A DNA stretch of 64,000 nt, taken from positions 52,440,501-52,504,500 of the forward strand of contig CM060830.1 in assembly GCA_030762175.1 (NCBI GenBank), read 5' to 3'. The stretch is from Metallyticus violacea (lineage: Eukaryota > Arthropoda > Insecta > Mantodea > Metallyticidae). Every line of letters starts with the position of its first letter. Position 1 is the stretch's first letter. Of the stretch, positions 24,276-35,785 are shown piece after piece. The position numbers were made by a program, and so were the translations under genes. The notes under the pieces were generated by a model. The model worked only from the letters and a program-made list of their open reading frames with translations, was not told the DNA's origin and made no database searches.

Positions 24276-25603
24276 CGAGGTCTTTTCAAAAAGTATCGCG
24301 AATTTTGAATTTCCGCGGGCTACCTATATTCGATTTTCGATTGTTTTGTGGCGTTTTGTTGGTACTCATGTCCCTCATTTATGTTGACAAGCTCGGCCAT
24401 TTTGAATGTTCAGTTAATTGTTGACAGCTATTTTGCTTGGACGTGTTTTGACTCGTCTTCGATTTTTGCCTATTCCAAAAAATGGAACAAAGAATCTGCA
24501 TCAAATTTTGTGTGAAAAACAAAATTAAGTGCGTGGATGCATTGCGAATGTTGACTGTGGCATATGGTGAAGCTACCTTGGACCAAAGTAACGTTTATCA
24601 GTGGTACAAAATGTTCTCAGAGGGTCGAGAAGATGTGAACGACAAAGAGCGTCCTGGACGCCCGAGCTGGTCAACAGCAGACGAAAACATTGAACAAGTG
24701 AAAAAAATAGTATTGGCCAATCGTCGAATCACCGCAAGAGAAGTCCTGAGGACCTAAACATATCGATTGACTCGTGCCATTCCATTGTTACCGATGATTA
24801 GGGTAAGAGACGGGTCGCCGCAAAATTCGTACCAAAGTTCCTCAATTTCGACCAAAAACACTATTGCATTAACGTTGCTAAGGAGCTGTTGAACTCTGTC
24901 CGCGAAGACCAAAATTTGCTTCAGAGGGTCATAACTGGTGACGAATCAGGGGTTTATGGTTATAACGCGGAAACTAAAGCTCAATCATCCCAACGGATGC
25001 TGCCACACGAGCCAAGACCGAAAAAAGCGCGCCAAGTTCGGTCGAATGTGAAGGTTTTGCTTACAGTTTTCTTCGATTGCAGGGGCGTGGTGCATCATGA
25101 GTTCTTGCCACAGGGTAGAACTGTCAATAAAGAATATTACCTGCAAGTTATGCGCAATTTGCGCTAAGCAATCCGGTAGAAACGCCCGGATTTGCGGAAG
25201 AACAAAAATTGGCTTTTGCACCATGATAACGCCCCTGCTCACACATCGTTGCTTGTGCGCGAATTTTTGGGCAAAAACAACACACTTTTGATGCCGCAGC
25301 CACCGTACTCCCCAGACCTGGCCCCCTGTGACTTTTTTTTTTTGTTCGCAAAACTGAAGAGGCCCATGAAAGGACGGCGCTACGCCACGATTGAGGAGAT
25401 AAAGATGGCATCGAAGGAAGAGCTGAACAAGATCACAAAAAAACGATTTTTTAAAGTGCTTCGAGGATTGGAAAAAACGTTGGCACAAGTGTATAATATC
25501 TGGTGGGGATTACTTTGAAGGGGACAAAATAGATATTCGTGAATAATAAATAAATACTTTTTGAAAAAACACAAAATTCGCGATACTTTTTGAGTAGACC
25601 TCG
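24276..25603 (+). mobile_element. mariner transposon, full length, with TIRs
   Basis: A 1,328-bp element bounded by TA on both sides. The 32-bp terminal repeats (24276-24307 and 25572-25603) match at 30 positions and begin 'cgaggtctNNtcaaaaagta'. Length and layout are those of a complete mariner. By family knowledge it moves by cut and paste into TA sites. The ends are far better preserved than those of the other mariners in this window. Confidence 0.95.
24482..25540 (+). pseudogene. mariner transposase pseudogene
   Basis: The start at 24482 gives 'MEQRICIKFCVKNK' and a paired helix-turn-helix region with 'YQWYKMFSEGREDVND' and 'RPGRPS'. A stop at 24755 ends the first frame. Coding resumes with 'KELLNSVREDQNLLQRVITG' near 24875-24940; the first catalytic Asp is in 'TGDESGVYGY' (family form TGDETWVYGY). 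A stop at 25165 follows 'QVMRNLR'. Then 'HHDNAPAHTS' (second Asp) and 'PPYSPDLAPCDFFFLFAKLK' (third Asp, with a T-run insertion adding a Phe) lie at 25192-25370. A frameshift before 25480 moves the C-terminal 'WKKRWHK..SGGDYFEGD' out of frame. All three Asp residues remain, but the enzyme is broken by two stops and at least one frameshift. Confidence 0.93.
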
Positions 25604-25609
25604 TATAAG

Positions 25610-26339
25610 GTAAAGCACAGTAAGGTCAAAGCCGGTTCCTTGAAGAAAAAACCCATTGTTTACCAATGTTTCCTGCATAGTATCGCTACTTTACCGGAGC
25701 AGAGCACATGGTAAAGAAACTTCCGTCGTGCCACTTTCCCTTCTGAAGGAAGGCATGCTTATTGACCGACAAATGTCGTCGACCTCGATCGGAATTGAAT
25801 TCGCGACCTTCGACTCAAAAAAACAACTTGCCAATAGTTCATGCAACCACGCGACTTTAGAAGAAAGTCAGAAATGAACGATCATGGCGTATTAGTTAAT
25901 TAGCCTCGGAAAAAAAGCATTCATTTGTATTTGTATGTAAATGAATGAAAGTTTAGTCCCCATTATTTATCCATTATGATCTTCCCCATAACCTAACCTT
26001 CATGGAACAGCAATGGAGGGGAGACAGAATAACTCACCGATACCACCTGTAGCCGCTAGTGTGGTATTAGTGTCACTATCTTGCGCGTAAATTGGAAGAC
26101 ACAGGTACCTAGTTTTGCTGAGCGGCAACAGATAGCGCAGGCTACTGCAATTTTTCAACAGATGGCCGTCACTCTTGGTGACGGATTCGAATGATAATGT
26201 AATAAAAGCAAAAAGTAGAGGAGATGATCATGATTATGATAATGATCACAAAATGTGAAAAATAAACAGACAACAAATCAATAAATGAATCTTTGTTCGG
26301 CACTTTGACATTAAAACAATAACCATTCAGTTTATGTTC
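25610..26339. other. unassigned sequence
   Basis: No gene recognised. The plus frame at 25656-25877 has no family resemblance. Confidence 0.4.
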
Positions 26340-26342
26340 TTA

Positions 26343-26395
26343 GCGCGTGTGGTACCTCAGTAGTAAAAACGGATGTTATACACTATTCATAAAAA
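26343..26395 (+). mobile_element. SINE-B 3'-end fragment
   Basis: Only the last ~50 bp are present: 'ggtacctcagtagtaaaaac' then 'ggatgttatacactattca' and an A-rich tail. It was truncated at the 5' end, followed by AAT repeats. Confidence 0.75.
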
Positions 26396-26407
26396 TAAAT
26401 AAAAATA

Positions 26408-26408
<1 letters not shown>

Positions 26409-26449
<41 letters not shown>
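26409..26449. repeat. (AAT)n microsatellite
   Basis: About 13 AAT units grown directly from the tail of the SINE-B fragment. Confidence 0.95.
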
Positions 26450-26451
<2 letters not shown>

Positions 26452-26459
26452 TAAAGTTT

Positions 26460-28180
26460 AATGTTCTTAAGTAAACAAAAGTTGTTATTTTCATTTCCAG
26501 CGCTCTAAAGCTTTCTTCTCTCTCTTTCTCTCCAAAAAATATGTCCTTTCATAATTCCTCAAGTAACAAACATTATCCAATTCACCTGCTATTTTATCAT
26601 CAATTTTATATCAACGTTGTAACGCATATTTTACATCTTTTAATTCGAATTTTTGCCACCAAAAATTATAGAATCAAACAAAATTTTCCAAATTTTCGTT
26701 TCCAGATTATTATTATATTTTTTCAGACATATATTTTTGGCTTTTAAATGCTCATTTTCTACTTTTTCCAACCGCTGTTACTTTGAAATATCTAAAATAT
26801 CTTAAAATTACATCGAGAGGTTTTAGGTTCAAAAATCCTCAACCGACTAACCTTACTAAGGCTTTCTTTAGTCCATTTAAAGAAAAGGCAAGTTCCCGAT
26901 ATCTTCATTCCATTTATCTGTGTGTATTGTCTTCTGCGGTTGCGCTATCATTGAGGCGGCCCTGGATTGATATTCATTCAGGGTGCCCTGCAGTGGGCAT
27001 ATGTACTGTATGCGCATCCAGCTCCAAGGTAAATCGCTCCACGATATGTGACCGACCCGGACATTGATGTGTAAATCCCATGGTATTTAAGTTCAATAAA
27101 ATGAAGTTTCTTGATTGTTTTACTGCACAATTTCTGTGGAAAAATACTAACATTGTTAATGTAATGCCTGGCGCGTTATAACACTTTGTGTCACAGTTAA
27201 GAGATGTTTGTTTTCATTATAATGGAACTGTACACGTAAAGAACAATAACAATTGCTTACGTCTGAACTAAATGTATAGTGATACATTCAGTGTAATGAG
27301 CTAACAGGGCATCTATGGTACTGTTCACCGGTGGTGAAATTCTCAAAGTTGGAAGAAATCTTCATTAAAGGAGATTAGCACTGGGGTGTCAACTATAGTT
27401 CCTATGGAGATAATAAAAAAGAACATTTAAAAATACTTGGGATTAGCATAGAACGAGCTTCTTATATGTAGATAATGAAGATAAATTGTATCAACACAAA
27501 TCTATGACATCTCTTTACATCATCTTATGTCCCTGGATGCATGGCCTCTACAGGTACTTATAAAAAAATTATCCCTAATTAAACGTCCACTTTTCAATCG
27601 GCTTGTCGTTGACATTCGTCGGAAGCACGCTTTGTGCACATTTCAACTGAAGATTTTCTGGTTGGTAGATATGCAGTGGTGAACCAACTATTTGATCTTC
27701 AGGTCAAATTTATTTAAACCTATTAGATATCTATTCGTGATGTATTCGTCTCTAGTGAATAATGTGAAAATACTCCGGAATTGAATAGTGGCAGGTTGTC
27801 AGACAATTAGCGACATTACAGGAGTTTGGGATGTGTTCGCGGGCAATGAGACGTCGAAATGAATGCTGTTTATGAACATTTTGAGCATTTACTGTAACGT
27901 ACTGTGAAGAACTCATGTCATATAGTTATAAACCTCAAAATTTAGGAAAGAAAATACTTCTGGACTATTTATCGATATGAACTATTATGAGTAACTCATT
28001 CCCAAACAACTATAGTGTTGTCGCAGATTATTGAAGCGGTTTCACAAATTTACTGTAGCTACATCATTGGACAGATCATTATAAGATTTCACAGGCATAT
28101 AGAAAAACTCTAAAGGTTTTGTTTTCTTTCAGCCGCGTTTAGAATTTCTGCCGCGAAAGCGCAACAGTTAGCAGTTAGTA
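26460..28180. other. unassigned sequence
   Basis: No repeat or gene recognised. A 94-codon frame at 26783-27067 has no known domain. Confidence 0.4.
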
Positions 28181-28183
28181 AAA

Positions 28184-29010
28184 ATGGCGACAGGCGCTGA
28201 GAAAGTTTATGCTGTGCTTGAATTTCTTTCACATCAGTCTGTCACAACAATGCAAATAAACTTCAGAAGGAAGTTTAAAATAGATGTTATACCAACTACC
28301 AAATCCATTAGGTAATTATACGCAGTTTACAACTTCAGAATGCGTCTGTAAGAGGAAATCAGCGGTTCGGCCTACAGTGACTGAAGAAATTGGAGAGCTT
28401 GCGAACAGGGTTTACACGTAGCCCACAGAAATTGACAAACAGAGCAAGCAGAGAGCTGGGTATTCCACAGCTATCTGTTTGGAAGATTTTACGGAAACGG
28501 TTGCAACAGAAGCCTTACCGCAATTGCTCCAAGCCCTAACCCCCCGATGACAAAGTGCTACGCTTTGAGTTTTCTGCACAGTTGCAGCAACTTAAAGAAG
28601 AGGATGGTTATGATGGGAAATTGGCTCATTTCACTGTTGGAAACTGACAGTGTGGATTTTCTCTACCAACAGGATGGTGCTCCACTTCGTGTACATCACA
28701 ATGTTCGCGAGTTTTTAAACCTGAGATTGAGAAACCGATAGAACGATCATGATGGGAGTGATGATCAGCAGTTCATATCATGGTCTGTATACTCCCTCGC
28801 CTTATTACATGAGATTTTTTATGTGGGGTTGTGTCAAAGATTCAGTATTTGTGTCTCCTTTACCAGTAAACCTACCAGAACTGCGACAATGTCTTTGAAC
28901 TGATTGATAGAAAACATGTTGCGTTGAGTGTGGGAAGAACTTGTAAATAGATTTGATATCTGCAGAATCAGTAGGGGGGCATACATGCAGCAATTGTAAT
29001 ATGTGAACTT
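28184..29010 (+). mobile_element. DUF4817/Tc3-like transposase relic, internally deleted
   Basis: It starts at an ATG (28184) with 'MATGAEKVYAVLEF' and a DNA-binding region, continues through 'RKRLQQKPY' and 'RFEFSAQLQQLKEEDGY' (about 28562-28612), then jumps to 'FLYQQDGAPLRVHHNVREFL' (28658-28720, second catalytic Asp in 'QDGAP'). The stretch with the first Asp is deleted. The C-terminus follows in other frames: 'FYVGLCQRFSICVS' (altered 'LWGYVKDSVFV') and 'CGKNL' up to 'GHTCSNC' near 28995. Several stops. Confidence 0.75.
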
Positions 29011-29011
29011 T

Positions 29012-29829
29012 TTGGACTTTTCTATGTTTTTTTTGTGATAATGTGTCAAACAATAAAGCTTCAAGCATTTGTAATAAGCCTGTATGTGTGAGGACAGATA
29101 TGAAGGTAAAGGGTTGATAACCATAACAACAAATAAGAACTTGGAGACCACCACCTCATTTTTCCACTTCCAAGAAATTATCATTATCTTCATAAACAAA
29201 TTGGTTTAGGCCTTTGGTTATATTACAGTTCCAAATATTTAAAATATGCTGCAGTTTCTCTGTTGTCTTTCCCCCTCTAATTCTGTAAGACAATTGCCCA
29301 GGCAATTTAGTTAGTTCCATAAGCGATTAATGTCCATGCCATCTTCCTACACCTCCTGATTATATTTTGGATTACTTGTTAATTTTAATTCTTTCCTAAT
29401 ATATTTATATATTAGTATGCATTCATCTGCTCACTTTACATTAGGCCTATTGAAGTAGTTCCCGTATCTCATTTCCGCTTTCCCCTTTTACCTTGTCTTT
29501 GAACGTCAAACACTTTGCATCTAGTATGGCGTTATATTATAAGAATTGGCACTTATCTACTTTACCTTTCCCTTTCCGCTCTTAATACGATATGTTCTAC
29601 AGCCGTAGTGTTAGCTTACTGGTTCAAGTAGGCCACTGTAATAAGTGACATCAGTCTTTCCAATTCTTACAGCTATCGGTTGCTTCTTCGTTCCAAATTC
29701 GAGTTGGTTTCCAGACTTCGCGGAGAATGGCCGGTTTTGAAAGCTGGCTACAACAGTCAGGGGCTACTATTGCGTGGTTGATCTTGTAATAATTGTTTGT
29801 CTGCGGTTGCCTCAAAATCTGTTAAGCCC
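29012..29829. other. unassigned sequence
   Basis: Nothing recognised. The minus-strand frames at 28805-29199 overlap the transposase relic antisense and are not genes. Confidence 0.4.
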
Positions 29830-29839
29830 GGGGCCAACT

Positions 29840-30136
29840 TATTGTTTATTGATTTGTTTATTTATGGACGCTCTTTAACAGCTCAGGTCATCAGCGTCCC
29901 ATTCAACTCAGGGCGTGAAACGGCCGACAAATTTTGCTGAAGGTCTCTTCTTTCAGTCTTGAGGTTCTTTTTCGTGCCGTAAATGTACGACACGGGACCC
30001 ACGGCTTTACTTCACTTCCTAAGGAAGCCATATTTAAAAATTTTACGCCCGAAAAAATCCATCGATTCTGGCCGGGTTTGGACCCGTGACCTTGGGTTTA
30101 GGAACCAAGTATCACTACACCACCAGGACCGACACT
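29840..30136 (-). mobile_element. SINE-A copy 4
   Basis: Full-length antisense copy with intact head and a 'TTTATTGATTTGTTTA' tail. A perfect 10-bp target-site duplication, ggggccaact, occurs at 29830-29839 and 30137-30146. Confidence 0.95.
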
Positions 30137-30139
30137 GGG

Positions 30140-30508
30140 GCCAACTGTATCCACCCAGGTAACATAAGTAATTTGGTAATATGAGAATCCCAGATGTATT
30201 AATTATTACAAGCAAGAATTAAAATACATTTCTTGGTTTCTATTGCAATCTTGTTAAATTGAATGTAACAGTAGCATTAATTGTTATTCAGTTGTAATTG
30301 TATTTAATTTATTGCAAATGTGTATATAGAACACATTAATAATTGCATTTCAGTGTGCTGAATCTTTTAATGTATAAAGGATGGAATATTTCTATGATTA
30401 CTTATTATTTTATATAATATAAATTCAAAGCATATCTTGTAAAGGCTTCTGTTCTCCAGTTTAATTAGGTAACTTACCTTTCCCTAGACAAAATACTGGG
30501 ATTTCCTC
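30140..30508. other. unassigned AT-rich sequence
   Basis: Nothing recognised between the SINE and the mitochondrial insertion; no further mitochondrial gene sequence seen. Confidence 0.4.
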
Positions 30509-30509
30509 A

Positions 30510-31267
30510 GCTAATATTGAATTAGCTTTTTATAGAATTGCTCACATTTGTCGAGACGTAAACTATGGTTGATTCCTTCGAACGTTCCATTCAAACGGAA
30601 CATCCATAATTTTCATTTGCATCTACTTACATATTGGACGAGGTTTATATTACGGGTCATATAAACTTTATTTTATTTGAATTATTGGAACAATCATTTT
30701 ATTCTTACTGGTAGCTACAGCTTTTATAGGATATGTGCTACCATGGAGACAAGTATCCTTTTGAGGAGCAACAGTAGTTATAATCTACTATCAGCAATTC
30801 CATATCTAGGAACTGACCTAGTTCAATGAGTATGAGACCGCCACGGGTGGCCGAGGTCGTTAAGGCACGAACTCGTGAGCGGGAGGTCTGCGGTTCGAAT
30901 CCCGCCAGGACTGTCCTCCCTGACTGGGGTTTTTTCCAGGTTTTCCTCAGTCTTCATAACTGGCAAATGCCGGGGAGGTACCTAAACTTAGGCCTGGAAC
31001 GCTTCCTTCCTTTAAAAAAATTTCCTTTCCCAATTTATCATTTCACCTCATGTATCATCAGTGTCCACCGCCTGTGGTGCCTCAGTAGTAAAAACGGGCG
31101 TTAAACACTACTCAAAAAAAAAAAAAATGAGTATGAGGGGGGTTCGCAGTAAGTAACGCAACATTAAATCGATTCTTCACACTTCATTTCTTACTACCAT
31201 TTATTATAACAGCTATAGTTATAATTCATTTACTCTTTCTTCGCCAGACAGGATCTAGTGCGCCTTA
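30510..31267 (+). pseudogene. cob: nuclear copy of mitochondrial cytochrome b (NUMT), split by SINE-B
   Basis: Under the invertebrate mitochondrial code this encodes the middle of cytochrome b (roughly residues 75-205). Recognisable blocks: 'ANIELAF', 'AHICRDVNYGW', '[20 protein letters not shown]', 'YVLPW', 'SFWGAT', 'LLSAIPYLGTDLVQW' and, beyond the SINE, '[16 protein letters not shown]' and 'HLLF'. Trp is TGA at several conserved sites, which would be stops in the nucleus. A 1-bp deletion near 30785 breaks the frame before 'LLSAIPY'. The fragment begins and ends inside the gene and carries no neighbouring mitochondrial genes. It is not expressed as protein. SINE-B at 30837-31125 lies inside it. 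Few codon-level disruptions suggest a fairly recent transfer. Confidence 0.96.
30837..31125 (+). mobile_element. SINE-B copy 3 (young), inside the NUMT
   Basis: Intact copy: 'GGGTGGCCGAGGTCGTTAAG', B box 'GGTTCGAATCCC', 3' block 'aaaacgggcgttaaacacta' and an A tail. The target-site duplication aatgagtatgag (30825-30836 and 31126-31137) is itself cytochrome b sequence. Nearly identical to the copy at 50896-51188, sharing 'ctgactggggttttttcc' and 'cttcataactgg'. Confidence 0.97.
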
Positions 31268-31539
31268 AAAAATAAACACTGTGTTGTGGTATTAGCAGGA
31301 GAGTGCCAGGCTAAATTAATACCAAAATTGCTTTGTATTTTGTAGGAAATAAAATTGGCAGCAGAGCTTGATCATTTAATTTCAGTACTAGACACCTTTA
31401 TGCTAAAATAGTATTACTTAGACTAGTATGAAAGAAAGGTTTGTGTGCACTTTTCACTACTACTTCGGAAGAGTGATATATTCCCATTCTGTGGACTATG
31501 TCGCGTTGTTCTTTCTCTGGATAGAGTATAAAGGTTCAT

Positions 31540-32600
31540 TTCCAATAATTACTCGATGAAATACAATAGGTATTCGCTAAATCCGTGCAAAGATAAAGAA
31601 AAAAATTATTTCTCAAATTATCTACTTTTAAATATATACAATTTATTCCAGAAATGTTGTCATTTGTTTATCCTATCCATAAAATACGATTTCTTCAGCT
31701 CTGCAAAGTATTCGCTTGTCTTGATAACCAACCTCCTCGTTTGATGTGAATTTCATTCCTGCTTGCTACTTCTGGAGTAGCTTGGAGAGCAGGAAGTAAT
31801 CAAAATCCGGAGAGTACGGGGGATGAGGAAATATGTCATATCTTAAGTTCATTAACTTTGAGGACGTAATCGGAGACTTATGCATTAGCCTGTTTTCGTA
31901 ATGAAACAAGTCCTTTTCTTTCCCAAATGAGGAATATTCTTCTTTATCGCGTCATTTTTATTGCTCCGGTAACGTAGTTGCAACCCTCTGTTCCAATTGC
32001 TCCTTTGTTTACGGCGCTTAATGTTGGATCCACATACAGTCTCCGAAATTCACCTGGATTCCGTTCAAACAGTTCCCAAATCAGTGCGGAAGTGATACTT
32101 CGTTCTCCTTTCGGATCAATTGTTAGCAAACTGGCACTAACCTCGCCGATAGCTTTTTATTTGCAAATGATTGTACAAATCTCCAGAAATGCACACAGCT
32201 TCATAATCTTCTGCACCTTCAATTACCAATCGCTCAGCACCTGTCGAGGATATTTTCAATAATCTCGGGAGTTGTTACCCCGACAGGACTTAACGGTCCG
32301 CATCGCTTGTGCTCGTTCGGTCACTTTTAACCGTATCACGTCATCTAAGCGAAAGTGCAGATTCACCGCAATATTTGTCCGGTTTCGCCATAGTTTCTGC
32401 GGGTGTTACCTCTTTTCAATGCTGTATTAATACACGAAATTCGCATTTCTCCATTTTGAAAGCTTGTTTACAAATATAAGCAGTAAAGTAGCTCCCAAAC
32501 ACAGAATATGCTTCGTAACTGTTTATAGCCATGTAGATTACTCATCAAATTGCCAAGGTAACGTTGAAAATAATCTAGTGCCACCACCTTTTGAGTTAGC
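31540..32600 (-). mobile_element. mariner transposon relic, copy 5
   Basis: Antisense mariner of the same family as 170-1360. The best frame (31944-32129) begins near 'WELFERNPGEFRRLYVD', a region just before the first catalytic Asp, which is not recognisable here. Further down, 'VNELKI', 'SSPVLSGF' (a decayed 'HPPYSPDF') and 'ASRNEIHIKRG' (decayed 'GMKFTSNEE') can be followed to 31690. The 5' end near 32600 carries 'ccaccttttgag' as in the other copy. Non-functional. Confidence 0.75.
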
Positions 32601-33665
32601 AGAACTTATCCAACAGATTTTGAAGACAGATTCAAGTTTTTAAATAATGATTTAACTTGTATTCGTCATTGTATGGGCTATTGGGCAGTCTTTTTTCATC
32701 CCTTCAGTTCCGCTAGAAAATTCTGAGGATTCTAAAGGTTGTAAAGGCTGCAATCAAAGAGAAATTGTATGTTCACGGAAGTAATCTCTTTGTTGCCGGA
32801 AAAATAATGGAAATTCTAATGACATAAAATTGAGTCTGTACACGAAAAGAAAGCGAAAACTTGATGTGTTATCCCCGCTAAAGCGCTCACTAGTTGTTGT
32901 GATCCTAATCGAGAGAAACACAGTGAATTGCACAACATATAGCACGCCAGCATAGCCGTAAACTGTCATATTTCTAAGAGAATAATGGAAAAGAATTGTG
33001 TTCTACAAAGAATTCTACATGATCTTCTTTTATATGTTCTATTTTATCTGCTTGTGTTCTTTTTTCTAAATTAAGGACGAAAATAAGAGCAAGAAAATAA
33101 AAAGAAGAAAGCAGTAGGGGAAAATGTCTGTAAATTATCCTAGTTACCAGGTCGTTCCTTTTATTGGCTTACCTTACTTATATAACAATTTTTGTAGGGT
33201 AGAAGTCAATTCGAGTTGACATTAACAACTCTTGACAGCCGGGTCTATGAAACAAGCAGGTTGACTTTGATCAATGCACCGTGAAGTGGAGAAAATAGCA
33301 CAAGTGTACGGGAGAATCTAGTAAAAAAGAGAAAATACACAATTATTGCTCTAAAATATCAAAAATTATTTTTTTTTTAAATCTGCCCTTCATTCATTGT
33401 AATTAGTGTTATTATTATTTGTATCATTATCATCTTCGAGACCATCAAGAGTGTAAAACAACATTGCCCAACTTTTGGCGAGATTTGTAAAAATATAATT
33501 AATAGTTTTAAATTTAAACTACTAGGTTTGCATCCGCAAATGGCTTATGTTGAGTTTCAAGGTTAGGAGCTTTGCCTGTAATGTGTTCAAAACTCATTTC
33601 AAAATGAACATAATCAACATTTAGAGAAATGAAAGGAACTGTTTTATTACCTCCTCTTTTTTATA
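32601..33665. other. unassigned AT-rich sequence
   Basis: Nothing recognised; no usable frame. Confidence 0.4.
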
Positions 33666-33666
33666 C

Positions 33667-35101
33667 AGAGTGTGTCAAAATTAATAACGTAAACTGGAAG
33701 GTTGAAAGTATGCGAGAATAGAAGCAAAAACGTTCCAGTAAACATGAGTCGCAAACAGCACATAGTCGTAGCAGTCAGAGCACTGGTCTGAACAGGTCAG
33801 GTGTGCTAAACTGTACAGCAAAGCAGAGTAGTGGTAAGGCACAGTAGGCTCCCTTTTGTACCGTCAAGAATGCCCTGATCGAAGACACCCAGAAAGTCGC
33901 ACATTTACAGGGATCCATCAGCACCTCAGAGAAGAAGGTAGTTTCATATGTGGCAGCTTGAAGAAAGGCTTGCATGCATTACGCCTGAAGTTGAGGATGT
34001 TGTGTTGGAAGCGTACCAATCTCTCCAGGAACTTCAACGTGAAGAATTGCCACACAAATGCCTGTACTAAGCCACAGTAGTGTATGGAGAATTTTATATC
34101 ACAATTAGCTGAACCCTTATCACCTCCAAAGGGTTCAATGTGTCAGTGATCCGGACTTGGGTCCATGAGTGGATTTTTGTCAGTGGATGCAGCAACAGGC
34201 TGTAATCAAGAATCGTTATACAGGTAACATTTTATTTAACGACGAAGCGGTGTTCACACGCGATGATATTTTTAATTATCTTAATACACACCAAAGATGT
34301 GTATTAAGATAATTATGTTATGTTGCATCAGAACGTTTCTCATTGAATGAGTGGTTAAGGTCAATAGGTGTTCGTCTCATTGGGTCATACACTCTTCCAA
34401 GAAAACTCCTTCGGTTTCTGCGGTGGAATCTTCCAGAATTATTTGAAGATGTTCCCCTTGAGCAACATCGGAGTATGGGGTACATGCATAATGGCGCACC
34501 AACACATTTTCCTGCTACTGTAAGAAAAACCTAACGCGGAGATTGCTTCGAGGTGGACAGGTCCAGAAGGGCCTGTAACTTGGCGTACACAATCACCTGG
34601 TCTCAATCCTTCGGATTTTTCTCTCTGGGGTCACCTCAAACGTGTAATGTACAGCATCCCCGTTGATACGGCTGAGCAGAGGATTGTGCATGTTTGTCAA
34701 GAATTCCGAAATGATCCGAGGGTGTTTGAAAAAATTCGAAATTCACTACAGAGACGAGTGCAGTGTGAAGAACGACACTTTGAACAATCCCTTTAGCATG
34801 TAACATAGTAACGTGAATTATACCTATTCCTTGTTAAGTTTAGCTATGAGTGAACATTGAGTCAACTTAGAATGGAAAGGAAACAGAAAGTCTGCTTTTC
34901 AGATTCACTTGTACTAACTAGGACGATGTTTCTTAACGAAGTCCGTAACGGCTTGTAACCACACATTTGCCATTATCTCACACATGGCTCGTTTACGGAC
35001 CCATGTTTACCGGAACTTTTTTGTTCTATTATCGTATACTTTCAACCGTTTCAGGTGGAGCTATTTTCTCCCAAAAACTAAGGGTATAACTTCAGGACAC
35101 T
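33667..35101 (+). mobile_element. DUF4817/Tc3-like transposon, nearly full length
   Basis: About 1.43 kb, from 'cagagtgtgtcaaaatta' to the complementary-type end 'ttcaggacactc'. Long subterminal inverted repeats lie at about 33699-33757 and 34991-35048, sharing 'ggttgaaagtatRcgaKaat' and 'gttccRgtaaacatg'. This DNA-transposon layout suits a family whose ends normally read 'cagggtgtcc'. The transposase inside is broken (see next entry). Confidence 0.8.
33856..34796 (+). pseudogene. DUF4817/Tc3-like transposase pseudogene
   Basis: The DNA-binding part is 'RQECPDRRHPESRTFTGIHQ' then 'HLREEGSF' and 'GLHALRLKL' (33860-33990). The first catalytic Asp lies in 'ILFNDEAVFTRDD' (34225-34268). The middle of the catalytic domain is scrambled by a 17-bp perfect hairpin (34274-34314). 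It resumes with 'LLRFLRWNLPELFEDVPLEQ' (34403-34465) and 'MGYMHNGAPTHF', where the usual 'HDGAP' Asp has become Asn. The C-terminal block is 'SPGLNPSDFSLWGHLKR' (about 34590-34640), and the end 'RHFEQSL' is followed by a stop near 34796. At least three frameshifts and a lost catalytic Asp make it inactive. Confidence 0.85.
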
Positions 35102-35104
35102 CAA

Positions 35105-35785
35105 AAAAAAAAAAAAGTATAGAATAGAATAGAATTATTTCAATTGGCTTGCAGTTCTTTTCTATTCAATATATTTTCAAAGGATTTCTGACCCCCAAGA
35201 TCTAATCTGATCACAGTTTCCTGTGGGGCTGCTTTGAAAGTAGTTTTTGCCAATTTAGGACCTGAGACCTAACATTGAAACTGAAGTTACTGCGATCAGT
35301 GAGTAATTCTTGCATGCAACTTTTTCATTAATACGTAATGTTGTATTCGGCTCTGTTTGAATAGCGGTGAAGAACGTTTCCAGTACAGCCTACAATATGG
35401 GCATGCTCCTCATGCATCAAAGTTTGTTATAAATGTATGAGTATGTTCTTAATCTAATACACAATCTTTGAGAAGTTCGCATTTTGGGGATCTTGAAATT
35501 AAAAAATTACCTGCAATTGTAACAACCACAAGGAAGAGATCATAAAGGGATCAGTTTTCACTTCTCATCATTCCCACAATTCCCACAACGTCAATAATCC
35601 TGGTAACCGGAAGAAGCAGCAAAGCTTACACCTTGAAGACAGTGTTGAACAATTTTACGATGTATCTTCCTGCGTCCAGAAAAGTTTACTTTGGTCTTCT
35701 ATTACAGTTCACTGTCCTCCATTTCCAGCTCTTGCAGCCTTACTTTCATCTGTTTAAGATAGGTCTTGTGGTTCTTCATTTTTAA
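35105..35785. other. unassigned sequence
   Basis: Nothing recognised apart from an A tract and 'tagaa' repeats at 35103-35145. Confidence 0.4.

Noticed and set aside
24985..25488. Longest open frame of the window (167 codons, minus strand)
   Set aside because: Antisense shadow of the mariner transposase C-terminal half.
28805..29199. Two overlapping minus-strand frames of 87 and 121 codons
   Set aside because: They lie antisense to the 3' part of a DUF4817 relic and show no protein family resemblance.
30826..31104. 92-codon frame containing 'GLERFLPLKKFPFPIYHF', with relatives at 8040, 15130 and 49489
   Set aside because: Translation of SINE-B.
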